A stretch of 64,000 nt of DNA, from the NCBI GenBank assembly GCA_030849945.1, contig JAVDKK010000002.1:1-64000 (forward strand), read 5' to 3'. The DNA is from Schauerella fraxinea (GTDB taxonomy: Bacteria > Pseudomonadota > Gammaproteobacteria > Burkholderiales > Burkholderiaceae_B). The notes under the pieces were generated by a model, which was not told the DNA's origin, did no database searches, and saw only the letters and a program-made list of their open reading frames with translations. Each line of letters starts with the position of its first letter. Positions within the stretch are counted from its first letter, which is position 1. The position numbers and the translations under genes are program-made. Below, one piece after another: positions 43,452 through 52,535 of this stretch.

Positions 43452-44474
43452 ATGACTGAGTCGGTTGACGACCTGGTGAGCCAGGCGCAGGAACGATTCG
43501 CTGAAGCGCACGACGCCGCGGCGCTCGAAAACGCCAAGGCCCGCTTTCTGGGTAGAGACGGTGCACTGACGGTGTTGCTCAAAGGGTTGGGCAAACTCGA
43601 TCCCGAGCAGAAGCGCGAGATGGGTGGCCGGATCAACCAGGCCAAGCAGCAGGTCGAAGCGTTGCTGAACGCACGCCGCGCGGCATTGGCCGAAGCCGAA
43701 CTGCATGCGCGCCTGACCTCTGAGACCATCGACGTCACGTTGCCCGGTCGTGGCCGCACAGCGGGTGGCATCCATCCCGTGATGCGCACCTGGGAACGCG
43801 TCGAAAACATTTTCCGTTCGATCGGATTCGATGTGGCCGATGGCCCCGAAATCGAAACCGACTGGACCAATTTCACTGCGCTCAATAACCCCGAAAACCA
43901 TCCTGCACGCTCGATGCAGGATACGTTTTACGTCGACATGAAAGACGAGAAAGGGTTGCCGCTATTGCTGCGCACGCATACGAGTCCGATGCAGGTGCGC
44001 TACGCGCGCATGCACAAGCCGCCGATCAAAGTCATCGCGCCGGGCCGCACGTATCGGGTGGACAGCGATGCAACGCACTCGCCGATGTTCCATCAGGTTG
44101 AAGGCCTGTGGATCGACGAGAACATTTCGTTCGCGGATCTGAAGGGGGTCTATACCGACTTCCTGCGTTGTTTCTTCGAAACCGACGATCTGGTATTGCG
44201 TTTCCGTCCGTCGTTCTTCCCGTTTACCGAACCCTCCGCCGAAATCGACATGATGTTTACGTCGGGCCCCAATCGTGGCCGCTGGCTCGAGATTTCGGGA
44301 TCGGGGCAGGTGCATCCGGAAGTCGTGCGCAACTTCGGTCTCGACCCTGAGCGCTACATCGGTTTCGCGTTCGGCTCCGGCCTTGAGCGCCTGACCATGT
44401 TGCGCTATGGCGTGAACGATCTGCGCCAGTTCTACGAAGGCGATTTGCGCTTCCTCCGACAGTTCAACGAATAA
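43452..44474 (+). CDS. pheS: Phenylalanyl-tRNA synthetase alpha subunit
   Basis: 340 aa. N-terminal coiled coil (about 1-90) that contacts tRNA, then the class II core with HPVMRTWERVENIFRSIGF, LRTHTSPMQVRYAR, FHQVEGLWID and GFAFGSGLERLTMLRYGV. It forms an alpha2beta2 enzyme with PheT, whose gene starts 10 nt later. Confidence 0.98.
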   Translation: MTESVDDLVSQAQERFAEAHDAAALENAKARFLGRDGALTVLLKGLGKLDPEQKREMGGRINQAKQQVEALLNARRAALAEAELHARLTSETIDVTLPGRGRTAGGIHPVMRTWERVENIFRSIGFDVADGPEIETDWTNFTALNNPENHPARSMQDTFYVDMKDEKGLPLLLRTHTSPMQVRYARMHKPPIKVIAPGRTYRVDSDATHSPMFHQVEGLWIDENISFADLKGVYTDFLRCFFETDDLVLRFRPSFFPFTEPSAEIDMMFTSGPNRGRWLEISGSGQVHPEVVRNFGLDPERYIGFAFGSGLERLTMLRYGVNDLRQFYEGDLRFLRQFNE

Positions 44475-44484
44475 ACGGCAGATC

Positions 44485-46902
44485 ATGCAATTTCCTGAAT
44501 CCTGGCTGCGTACGTTGGCCGATCCCGACCTGTCCTCCGATGCGCTCGCGCATACGTTGACGATGGCGGGTCTCGAAGTGGAAGAAACAACGACGGCGGC
44601 CCCGCCGTTCGAAGGCGTGGTGGTCGCCCGTATCGTCGAGATCGCACCGCATCCCGATGCGGACAAGCTGCGCGTGTGCCAAGTCGATGACGGCACCGGC
44701 CCCTTGGTGCAGATCGTGTGCGGTGCGCCGAATGCGGCCGCTGGCCTGACGGTGCCGTTGGCACGCATCGGCGCCGAACTGCCGGGCGGCATGAAAATCG
44801 GCAAAGCCAAGATGCGTGGCGTCGAGTCGTTCGGCATGTTGTGCTCCGCACGCGAACTGGGCTTGTCGCAAGACCATGCCGGTTTGCTGCCGCTGGCCGA
44901 TACGCTCGCGCCGGGCACGTCGGTGCGCGACGCGCTCGACTTGGACGACACGCTCTTCACACTCAAGCTCACGCCCAATCGCGCCGACTGCTTGTCGATG
45001 CTGGGTGTGGCGCGCGAGGTGTCCGCGCTCACCGGCGTGCCGCTCAAGATGCCGACCTACACGCCAGTGGCGCCGTCGATCGACGACCGTCTGGCGGTCG
45101 ACGTACAGGCGCCCGATCTGTGCGGTCGCTTTGCCGGTCGTGTAATTCGCGGCGTCAATGCACGCGCGCAAACGCCCGACTGGATGCGTGAGCGTCTCGA
45201 GCGCGCCGGTCAGCGCAGCATTTCGGCGCTGGTCGATATCTCGAATTATGTGATGCTCGAGCTGGGGCGTCCTACGCACGTGTTCGACCTCGACCGGGTC
45301 GCCGGCGGACTGACGGTACGTTGGGGCAAGGCAGGCGAATCGCTGCTGCTGCTCAATGGCCAAACGGTGGCGCTCGACACCGACATCGGTGTGGTCGCGG
45401 TGGGCGATACGGTAGAAAGCCTGGCCGGCATCATGGGCGGCGATGCGTCGGCCGTGACGCTCGATACGCAGAACATCTATCTGGAAGCCGCGTTCTGGTG
45501 GCCCGAGGCCATCGCCGGGCGCGCGCGCCGTTTCAAGTTCAGCTCCGAAGCCAGCCATCGTTTCGAACGCGGCGTGGATTACGACAGCATCCCCGATCAC
45601 ATCGAGCGCATCACGCGTTTGCTGGTGGATATTTGCGGCGGGCAAGTGGGCCCGGTGGACGATCAGATCGTCAATCTGCCCAAACGCATGCCCGTGACGA
45701 TGCGCCTGGCGCGTTGCCGTCAGGTGCTCGGCATCGATGTCGACGCAGCAGCCGTGAGCGATATTTTCACCCGTTTGAATCTGCCGTTTGAAAAGCAGGG
45801 CGATGCCTTTGTCGTGGCGCCGCCGTCGTACCGTTTCGACATCACGATCGAAGAAGATCTGATCGAAGAAGTGGCACGCGTTTATGGCTTTGAGCGTATT
45901 CCCGATGTGCCGCCGGTGGCGCGCGCCAAGATGCGTTCGGAGCCCGAAGCGATTCGTCCGGCCCATGCCGTGCGCCGCGTGCTCGCGCTGCAGGACTATC
46001 AGGAAGTCGTCAATTTCAGCTTCGTCGAACGCGCTTGGGAAAGCGACTTTGCCGGCAACGACAACCCGATCAATTTGTTGAACCCGATCGCCAGTCAATT
46101 GGCGGTCATGCGCTCCAGTTTGCTCGGGGGCTTGGTGGCCAATATCCGCCACAACGCAAACCGCAAGCAAAGCCGTGTCCGCGTGTTCGAATTCGGCCGG
46201 GTGTTCAGCCGCGACGATAGCGTGACCGAAGGCGACCTCACCGTTGCCGGTATACATCAGCCGATGCGCATTGCCGGCGCAGCATGGGGACCGGTGGTCG
46301 AAGAGCAGTGGGGCGTGGCTTCGCGCCAGGTCGATTTCTTCGACGTAAAGATGGACGTGCAGGCACTCTTCGGCGCCCGCGGATCGCAGGTGCGCTTCGA
46401 AAGCGCCCAGTATCCCGCCTTGCATCCCGGCCGCAGTGCGCGCATTTCGCTGGACGGTCGCGCGATCGGCTGGATCGGCGAATGGCATCCGCGTTGGACC
46501 CAGCAGGCCGAGTTGCAGCATCCGCCGATCGTGTTCGAACTGGATGCCGAAGCCGTCATGCAAGGTGCCTTGCCGCAGGTGACCGAGCTCTCGCGCCAGC
46601 CCATCGTGGTGCGCGACCTGGCACTGTGGGTGGATGTGTCGGTGACGGCGCAAGCCGTGCTCGACACGATCGCACAAACAATCGCACGCTTGCCCGAACT
46701 GGCCATCGTGCAGGATGTGAAGGTGTTCGATGTGTGGCGCGACAAGAGCGACAGCGATCAGGCGCGCGCTGAAAAAAGTCTTGCGTTCCGCTTCTGGCTT
46801 CAGGACACTGAGGTGACCTTGGACGATGCTCGTGTCGAGGCCAGTCTCGCGCACTTGCGGGATGCCATTATTGCGCAGCACGACGCGCGTCAGCGTATTT
46901 GA
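44485..46902 (+). CDS. pheT: Phenylalanyl-tRNA synthetase beta subunit
   Basis: 805 aa, full length. It begins MQFPESWLRTLADPDLSSDAL. A tRNA-binding EMAP-like domain (about 40-150, VVARIVEIAPHPDADKLRVCQ), the B3/B4 editing region (ALVDISNYVMLELGRPTHVFD), B5 domain, catalytic-like core and C-terminal FDX-ACB domain are present. ihfA starts 13 nt after its stop. Confidence 0.98.
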   Translation: MQFPESWLRTLADPDLSSDALAHTLTMAGLEVEETTTAAPPFEGVVVARIVEIAPHPDADKLRVCQVDDGTGPLVQIVCGAPNAAAGLTVPLARIGAELPGGMKIGKAKMRGVESFGMLCSARELGLSQDHAGLLPLADTLAPGTSVRDALDLDDTLFTLKLTPNRADCLSMLGVAREVSALTGVPLKMPTYTPVAPSIDDRLAVDVQAPDLCGRFAGRVIRGVNARAQTPDWMRERLERAGQRSISALVDISNYVMLELGRPTHVFDLDRVAGGLTVRWGKAGESLLLLNGQTVALDTDIGVVAVGDTVESLAGIMGGDASAVTLDTQNIYLEAAFWWPEAIAGRARRFKFSSEASHRFERGVDYDSIPDHIERITRLLVDICGGQVGPVDDQIVNLPKRMPVTMRLARCRQVLGIDVDAAAVSDIFTRLNLPFEKQGDAFVVAPPSYRFDITIEEDLIEEVARVYGFERIPDVPPVARAKMRSEPEAIRPAHAVRRVLALQDYQEVVNFSFVERAWESDFAGNDNPINLLNPIASQLAVMRSSLLGGLVANIRHNANRKQSRVRVFEFGRVFSRDDSVTEGDLTVAGIHQPMRIAGAAWGPVVEEQWGVASRQVDFFDVKMDVQALFGARGSQVRFESAQYPALHPGRSARISLDGRAIGWIGEWHPRWTQQAELQHPPIVFELDAEAVMQGALPQVTELSRQPIVVRDLALWVDVSVTAQAVLDTIAQTIARLPELAIVQDVKVFDVWRDKSDSDQARAEKSLAFRFWLQDTEVTLDDARVEASLAHLRDAIIAQHDARQRI

Positions 46903-46915
46903 ATCGGGAATCGTG

Positions 46916-47248
46916 ATGCAGACCGAATTGCGTACATTGACCAAGGCCGAGCTGGCGGAATTGTTGTTTGAGCGGGTAGGGCTCAATAAACGCGAAGCCA
47001 AAGATATCGTCGACACTTTTTTCGAAGAGATTCGCGATGCGCTGGCTCGCGGCGAGGCCGTGAAGCTGTCGGGGTTCGGTAATTTCCAGGTGCGCGATAA
47101 ACCCGCGCGTCCGGGACGTAATCCCAAAACCGGCGAGACCATTCCTATCGCGGCGCGCCGCGTCGTCACGTTTCACGCCAGCCAGAAGCTCAAAGGCGTC
47201 GTCGAGCAGGCACCAGCCGGCGACGACGACAGCGCTTCGGGGGAGTGA
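46916..47248 (+). CDS. ihfA: Integration host factor alpha subunit
   Basis: 110 aa from ATG 46916. The HU/IHF signature GFGNFQVRDKPARPGRNPKTGE and the DNA-intercalating Pro in that arm are intact. The start MQTELRTLTKAELAELLFERVGL matches the family. IHF bends DNA in transcription, recombination and replication. Position after pheT is conserved in proteobacteria. Confidence 0.98.
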   Translation: MQTELRTLTKAELAELLFERVGLNKREAKDIVDTFFEEIRDALARGEAVKLSGFGNFQVRDKPARPGRNPKTGETIPIAARRVVTFHASQKLKGVVEQAPAGDDDSASGE

Positions 47249-47306
47249 TACTCTTTGTCGGCATTTGTTATCGGTGCGCCCCACCGTGGAGACCTAAAAT
47301 AGCGTT

Positions 47307-47729
47307 ATGACTCGACCCGAACCTACCGCCACGCCGCTGCCCCCCATTCCCGCAAAACGCTACTTCACCATCGGTGAAGTGTCGGACCTGTGTGGCGTCA
47401 AGCCGCACGTTCTGCGTTATTGGGAGCAAGAGTTCACGCAGCTCAAACCCGTCAAGCGTCGTGGTAATCGCCGCTACTATCAACATCACGAAGTGCTGTT
47501 GATCCGCAAGATCCGCTCGCTGTTGTATGAGCAAGGCTTCACGATCAGCGGCGCGCGCAATCGCTTGGGCGATGTACGCGATGCGGCCTACGAGCAAGAC
47601 GCGGCCGTGCGCTTGTCGCCTGCGGAAGTGCAGTCGTTGCGTGCCGAACTTGAGGGCATTGCTAACGTGTTAAAGCACGCCGTTGCCTCGTCGCATGCGC
47701 GCGATACATCGCCCACATCGGCACCTTAA
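47307..47729 (+). CDS. MerR-family transcriptional regulator
   Basis: 140 aa. The winged HTH at about 18-88 has KRYFTIGEVSDLCGVKPHVLRYWEQEF and RRGNRRYYQHHEVLLIRKIRSLLYEQGFTI. The C-terminal part is short and has no Cys-rich sensor, so it is not a metal or SoxR type. It is the usual gene between ihfA and tRNA-Pro; its targets are unknown. Confidence 0.95.
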   Translation: MTRPEPTATPLPPIPAKRYFTIGEVSDLCGVKPHVLRYWEQEFTQLKPVKRRGNRRYYQHHEVLLIRKIRSLLYEQGFTISGARNRLGDVRDAAYEQDAAVRLSPAEVQSLRAELEGIANVLKHAVASSHARDTSPTSAP

Positions 47730-47784
47730 AAAAGTTGTGTGACTTGCACACAGCAGTGAAAAAACTCTGATATACTTTCGTTCT

Positions 47785-47863
<79 letters not shown>

Positions 47864-47870
47864 AATTCGA

Positions 47871-47901
47871 AGGGCCAACATCATTGATGTTGGCCCTTTG
47901 T
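47871..47901 (+). terminator. Intrinsic terminator after tRNA-Pro
   Basis: AGGGCCAACATC / GATGTTGGCCCT, 12-bp stem with ATT loop, then TTGT. Starts 8 nt after the tRNA. Confidence 0.85.
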
Positions 47902-48052
47902 CATTGCAGCATCGCTTTGTTAATGTGGCTTCGCCTTGTCATTGCGGCTCCGCTTTGTCATGCAGCTTCGCTTTGTGATTGCAGCTCCACTTTGTCATTG
48001 CGGTTCCGCTCTGTCACTGCGGTTTCGCATCGTCACTGCAGACGCGCTTCTC
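47902..48052. repeat. Degenerate 19-bp tandem repeats (8 units)
   Basis: Eight consecutive units, seven of 19 bp and one of 18 bp, for example CATTGCAGCATCGCTTTGT, CATTGCGGCTCCGCTTTGT and CATTGCGGTTCCGCTCTGT. They begin directly after the tRNA-Pro terminator and share its CCCTTTGTCATTG 3' end. Non-coding. Confidence 0.9.
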
Positions 48053-48101
48053 AGTGCACTTCCGCCCGACGACTGCAATGGCGCCTCGCCTAGCGTTTTG
48101 T

Positions 48102-48305
48102 CTATTGCTTGTCGCGTTCTGGCGGCGAATTCAGCTCACTGCCCGGATCTTCATTGCCGGTAGTCTCGGGATGAACAGCAGTCTTCTCGGTGCCATGGCC
48201 TGTATCGGCCGGTTCGGCTTCCGGATTGCGAACGTCTGGAATCCCTTTGGCACGCGATTGTTCGATAGGTGGTTGCTTGGCGGGTTGGGATTTATCAGTG
48301 ACCAT
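48102..48305 (-). CDS. Small hydrophilic protein of unknown function
   Basis: 67 aa from ATG 48305, chosen for a perfect AAAGGAG 5 nt upstream. MVTDKSQPAKQPPIEQSRAK begins a Pro/Glu/Asp/Lys-rich sequence with no hydrophobic core, signal or Cys, so it is probably intrinsically disordered. I recognise no family. The strong ribosome site supports a real gene. Confidence 0.65.
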   Translation of the reverse strand: MVTDKSQPAKQPPIEQSRAKGIPDVRNPEAEPADTGHGTEKTAVHPETTGNEDPGSELNSPPERDKQ

Positions 48306-48429
48306 GGTCGCTCCTTTGATGTGATCGGCGGTGATCCACATTCCTCACGCGCAACTCACATGCCGAACCACGCGAGAGCACAGACTTAGCGATCACGCTC
48401 GCCCGCTTGCTCCCTCGGCCGATTGACCG

Positions 48430-50076
48430 TTAAAGCGTCGCGCGCGTCGTCAATGCCGAGATCAATCGCGCCACTTCATAGGGCTTGGTCACGTGCGCCT
48501 GATAGCCCGCAGCCAGTGCGGCCAGGCGATCTTGTTCACGTGCCAACGCTGTGACGGCCACGCTGTGCAGCATGGCGGGATCGAGCTTGAGTTCTGCACG
48601 TACGGTGCGCATCATTTGGTAGCCGTCCATCTCGGGCATGCCAATGTCCGAAACCACGGCATCGAAGGTGTGCGCCGTCGAGCGCAGCGCGGCGAGTGCG
48701 GCGGCGGCGGAGCTGACGGCATGCACCTGTGCGCCCTGATCCTCGAGGATGCGGCGAAGGTGTTCGAGAATGTCTTCCTGATCGTCCACCGCAAGTACGC
48801 GCAGGCCAGCCAGCGCGTTGTCGGGATGGGTGTCGATGACCGATGCATCGTGCGGCGCCAGGATATCGGCGGCTTCAGCGGGGTCCGGAAAGTAATGCGG
48901 CAGCGTGACGATAAAGGTGGCGCCGCGGCCCTTGCCGTCGCTATGGGCGACAACGTCGCCGTCATGCATGGCCACAAGGCGATCCACGATGGCCAAACCC
49001 AGACCCACACCGCTGTTGTGCCGGGATTGCGAGGCGTCGCCTTGCCGAAAACGATCGAAGATGTGCGGCAAAAAGCTCGGATCGATTCCTTCGCCGTCAT
49101 CTTCTACCGCAATGCTGAAAACATGATCGTCGCTTTGATCCACGCGAATGCGCACCAGTCCGCCGGTGGTGGAAAACTTGACGGCATTCGACAGCAAGTT
49201 GGCGAAGATCTGGCGCAACCGATCGGCGTCGCCGCGCACCCAGATGGGCGTGTCGGGCGGCGACCAGGCGAAGGTGACACCGCGGGCCGAAGCGAGTGCG
49301 GCGATGCGGTCGAGGGCTTGCTGCATGATGTGGCTCATCTCGAGCGTAGACACAGCCAGTTCAACTTCACCCAACTGCAGGCCGCTGGCATCGAGCATGT
49401 CGGAAATCAACGCGGTCTGCGCTTCAGCGCTGCGGATGATGGCTTCCAGGCCGCGTTGCAGCAGGGCGTTGTCGGGATCGCTTTTGCTTTTGAGCAGCTT
49501 GCTCCAGCCCAGCACGACCGAGAGCGGGGTGCGCAGCTCGTGCGACAGGGTGCCGAGAAATTCGTCTTTGAATCGTGCGGAGGTCTCTGCCGTGGTGCGG
49601 GCCGCGCGCTCGTCGGCGAGCAGCGCATCGCGACGCGCTTCGAATTCGTATTGCTCGGTGATGTCTGTCGCACTGCCGCTGAGGCCGAGATAGGCGCCGT
49701 CGGCACGAAAGCGCGCTGCGCCACGCGACTCGACCCAACGCCATTCGCCGTCGAAACGCCGCATGCGGGCCGAGACGGAAAACGACTGCGCTTGGCGCCA
49801 GGCCTCTTGCACCGCATCCTGATAGGCCTGCGCGTCCTCGGGGTGGAGGAGGGTGTGCCAGCCAGCGCGTTGGACGTCCTCGCCATCGCGCCCGAAGTAC
49901 CGGAAAAACGCCTCATTGACATGCAGGGTCATCGCCGGCGTTTGCAGCCATAACGGCGAGGGCGATCCATCGGCCAGACTACGGAACAACTCGGCTCGCT
50001 CGACGTCGGCCGACACCGACGGCCCGTCAGTGCCGGGCGTGGTTGCGGAGGGAGCATCTAATGGATCAAGGGTCAC
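48430..50076 (-). CDS. PAS-domain hybrid sensor histidine kinase
   Basis: 548 aa from GTG 50076; the frame is open further up, but that part overlaps the 3' end of the upstream gene, and the start is uncertain. One PAS domain (about 25-140) with PAC-like end, HisKA with His179 in LGTLSHELRTPLS, HATPase with FANLLSNAVKF, VEDDGEGID and GVGLGLAIV, and a C-terminal receiver with VDDQED and phospho-Asp near 477 in SDIGMPEMDG. No membrane helix, so a cytosolic sensor; no output domain, so phosphate must pass to another protein. It follows the GGDEF-EAL gene on the same strand. Confidence 0.9.
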   Translation of the reverse strand: MTLDPLDAPSATTPGTDGPSVSADVERAELFRSLADGSPSPLWLQTPAMTLHVNEAFFRYFGRDGEDVQRAGWHTLLHPEDAQAYQDAVQEAWRQAQSFSVSARMRRFDGEWRWVESRGAARFRADGAYLGLSGSATDITEQYEFEARRDALLADERAARTTAETSARFKDEFLGTLSHELRTPLSVVLGWSKLLKSKSDPDNALLQRGLEAIIRSAEAQTALISDMLDASGLQLGEVELAVSTLEMSHIMQQALDRIAALASARGVTFAWSPPDTPIWVRGDADRLRQIFANLLSNAVKFSTTGGLVRIRVDQSDDHVFSIAVEDDGEGIDPSFLPHIFDRFRQGDASQSRHNSGVGLGLAIVDRLVAMHDGDVVAHSDGKGRGATFIVTLPHYFPDPAEAADILAPHDASVIDTHPDNALAGLRVLAVDDQEDILEHLRRILEDQGAQVHAVSSAAAALAALRSTAHTFDAVVSDIGMPEMDGYQMMRTVRAELKLDPAMLHSVAVTALAREQDRLAALAAGYQAHVTKPYEVARLISALTTRATL

Positions 50077-50186
50077 ACGGACACCTGCGCGGATGTGGGC
50101 CTGAGGAACGGCCAAAAGCCGCAAAGAAGCGAATCGGAGATTGTAATGATACGAGTGGCATCCAGGGCCGAAGCCATATAGAGAAT

Positions 50187-52328
50187 CTAGATGTGACGGG
50201 CTTTTGCGTGGACGGTATCCAGGAAACGTTCCGCAAATTCGGCCCCGCTGATGGGGGGGCTGTACAAATAGCCCTGCACCTCGCTGCACTGCAATGCTCG
50301 CAACATGCGCGCCTGCTCGCGTGTTTCGACGCCTTCGGCGACCACGCGCATCCCAAAGTTCTTACCCAAATACACAATTGCCTGAACAACGGCGGCATCC
50401 TCGCGATTGGAAACCACATCCGACACGAAGGTGCGGTCGATTTTCAGGCGCGAAATCGGGAGCGATTTGAGCAGATTTAGGGCGGCATAGCCGGTGCCGT
50501 AATCATCGAAGGCGAGCGACACGCCCGCATCGACGAGCCGCCGCCACATCGTGTTCAACGCATCGTTTTGAGCAAGGACGGTGTTCTCGGTGATTTCGAG
50601 CTCAAGGGCGCAGGCCGGGATGTCGGCCGCATTGAGTGCGGCAAGCACCTGACGCTCGAGATCGTCGCCGAGTACTTGAGCCGCGAACAGGTTGACCGCG
50701 ATCCGAAAATCGCGCGGTGCGTGCGCGCGCCATGCGCGGGCTTGCCGACAGGCTTCCTGCAGCACCCATTCGCCCACCGGGCCAACCAGGGAAGACGATT
50801 CGAGCACCGCCAGAAACGCCGCGGGTGTGAGCAGGCCGCGTTCGGGATGCCGCCAGCGCAACAAGGCTTCGGCGCCGATGAGCCGTTCATCGGTCATGTT
50901 GAACTGGGGTTGATAGAAAAGCTCGAATTCATTGTTGCGCCATGCGGCATGCAATTGATCTTCGAGGTCGCGTCGCGCCACGAGCGCGGCGCGCAGGGGA
51001 TCGGTAAAGCACTCGACGCGGCCGGGGCCACGGCCCTTGGCTTTGTAAAGTGCCAAGTCGGCGTTGGCGAGCAGGGTTGGGCCATCGGCACCGTGGCTGG
51101 GGTGGATCGAGATGCCGACGCTCGCGCCCACGCGCACCTGCGCGTGTTCGGTCGATACTGGTGCCATCAACTGGCGGATAGCGTTGTTGCCCAGGGCACG
51201 CAACGCGTCGCCGTCGATCTCGTCGACCACGATGACGGCAAATTCATCGCCCCCTAAGCGCGCCACGACCGGTACATCCGGAAAGGCGGCCAATAGGCGC
51301 GCTGAAATCTCGATCAATACGTCGTCGCCCGCGTGGTGCCCATGCGCGTCATTGACGTCCTTGAACGCATCCAGGTCGAGCAGCAGCAGCCCAAACTCGC
51401 GCTCGGCTGCGACGTACTCGTCCATGATGACGCGAAACGTCTGGCGATTGGGCAGACCGGTGAGTGGATCGAAATGCGCCAGGTTGAAGAGATGCTCGTC
51501 ATTGCGCTTGCGGGTAGATACGTCGCGCACCATGAAAGCAAACGCGCGGCGTGTGTCTTCCTCCCACGTCGACAGCAACAGTTCGGCGGGGAAAGCGCCG
51601 CCATCGGCGCGCACGCCCTCGGTCTCGATCGGCTCGCGCGACGGCACGTTCTCTTCGTCGAAATAGTCCGAATTGATTACGGGCTGGTGGTTATCTCGCA
51701 CGACTGCGGGCAGCAGCACCCCGATATGTTTGCCGGCCAATTCGTTGGACTTGTAGCCGAAAATCTGGCCGGCTGCCGCATTGGCGTAAGTGATGTGGCC
51801 GTGATCGTTGGTACAGACGATGCCATCGGACGCCGTTGCCGCCACATGTTGAAAACGCGCCAGCGCTTGTCTGCGGGCGCTACCCACACGATGGGCGACG
51901 AAGCGCTCCGCCACGATGTCGGCAAACGACGCAATCAACTCGGCCTGAGCCGGTTCGGCGCCGGCCAGGGGCGTGTCGCCGACGACATACAACACGCCCA
52001 GGAACGTCCGGCAATCGTCGAAGATCGGTACGCCGCTGAATGACGCGACTTTGCCGCCATGCCGCGCCGGTAAGTCGAGGTTGACCGGTTTCATGGACGT
52101 TTCCACATCCACGACCGCGCGCGCTATCCGTTCGTCGTGGCTGCCTCGATTGGTCTGGCAGCTCACAGCATGAAAGCCCTTGGGAGCGATTGCGGCGAAG
52201 GGCACACGCAGGGCCTTGGCAATCACGCGGGCGAGCCGATCAAGTCCGGGTGGTATACCGTAAGGCACGGCGTTGGGCTTGCACGCGGAGGCCGGCCAGA
52301 TTTGCAGCGATTGCATGATCGACGGCAT
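50187..52328 (-). CDS. GAF-PAS-GGDEF-EAL cyclic-di-GMP protein
   Basis: 713 aa. A GAF-like domain (about 25-145), PAS (about 160-280), GGDEF with intact GGDEF at 359-363 (RLGGDEFAV), EAL with EAL at 487-489 (GAEALLRWRHPE) and EITENT plus DDYGTGY motifs. Both synthase and phosphodiesterase sites look intact, so it may do either. No membrane or HAMP region, so it is not LapD. ATG 52328 follows GAGGTG. The gene is followed by a hybrid kinase, 110 bp downstream. Confidence 0.93.
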   Translation of the reverse strand: MPSIMQSLQIWPASACKPNAVPYGIPPGLDRLARVIAKALRVPFAAIAPKGFHAVSCQTNRGSHDERIARAVVDVETSMKPVNLDLPARHGGKVASFSGVPIFDDCRTFLGVLYVVGDTPLAGAEPAQAELIASFADIVAERFVAHRVGSARRQALARFQHVAATASDGIVCTNDHGHITYANAAAGQIFGYKSNELAGKHIGVLLPAVVRDNHQPVINSDYFDEENVPSREPIETEGVRADGGAFPAELLLSTWEEDTRRAFAFMVRDVSTRKRNDEHLFNLAHFDPLTGLPNRQTFRVIMDEYVAAEREFGLLLLDLDAFKDVNDAHGHHAGDDVLIEISARLLAAFPDVPVVARLGGDEFAVIVVDEIDGDALRALGNNAIRQLMAPVSTEHAQVRVGASVGISIHPSHGADGPTLLANADLALYKAKGRGPGRVECFTDPLRAALVARRDLEDQLHAAWRNNEFELFYQPQFNMTDERLIGAEALLRWRHPERGLLTPAAFLAVLESSSLVGPVGEWVLQEACRQARAWRAHAPRDFRIAVNLFAAQVLGDDLERQVLAALNAADIPACALELEITENTVLAQNDALNTMWRRLVDAGVSLAFDDYGTGYAALNLLKSLPISRLKIDRTFVSDVVSNREDAAVVQAIVYLGKNFGMRVVAEGVETREQARMLRALQCSEVQGYLYSPPISGAEFAERFLDTVHAKARHI

Positions 52329-52535
52329 TTAACACCTCGCTCGCGGAATACATAAAGACGAGACTTTCATCTGCACAGTGTCGGCCTAAGCAATTCTGAT
52401 TCCTAGTTGAACCATCCAATGGATATTACCGAAAAGAATTACGGCAAGGCAGTGTTTGTTCTTTAATGCGTGATGTTTATTTTCAAAAGATGCCGCCCTC
52501 GGCAGGGGGCGGGCAGCGAAGAAGGGTAGGAAATA
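52329..52535. promoter_or_regulatory. Divergent spacer between c-di-GMP gene and dioxygenase fusion
   Basis: 207 bp, AT-rich compared with its flanks, holding promoters for both directions. GGTAGGAAA precedes the dioxygenase ATG. No clear boxes assigned. Confidence 0.4.

Noticed and set aside
44464..47169. 901-codon minus-strand open frame
   Set aside because: Antisense of pheT and ihfA; composition typical of a shadow frame, while both plus genes are certain.
48430..50289. Longer start of the hybrid kinase up to 50289
   Set aside because: The extra N-terminal part overlaps the end of the GGDEF-EAL gene and looks like non-coding translation; the PAS domain begins after GTG 50076.
50187..52328. 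LapD for the adhesin system
   Set aside because: It has GAF and PAS input, no membrane helices or HAMP, and intact GGDEF and EAL motifs, unlike LapD, which is membrane bound and degenerate.
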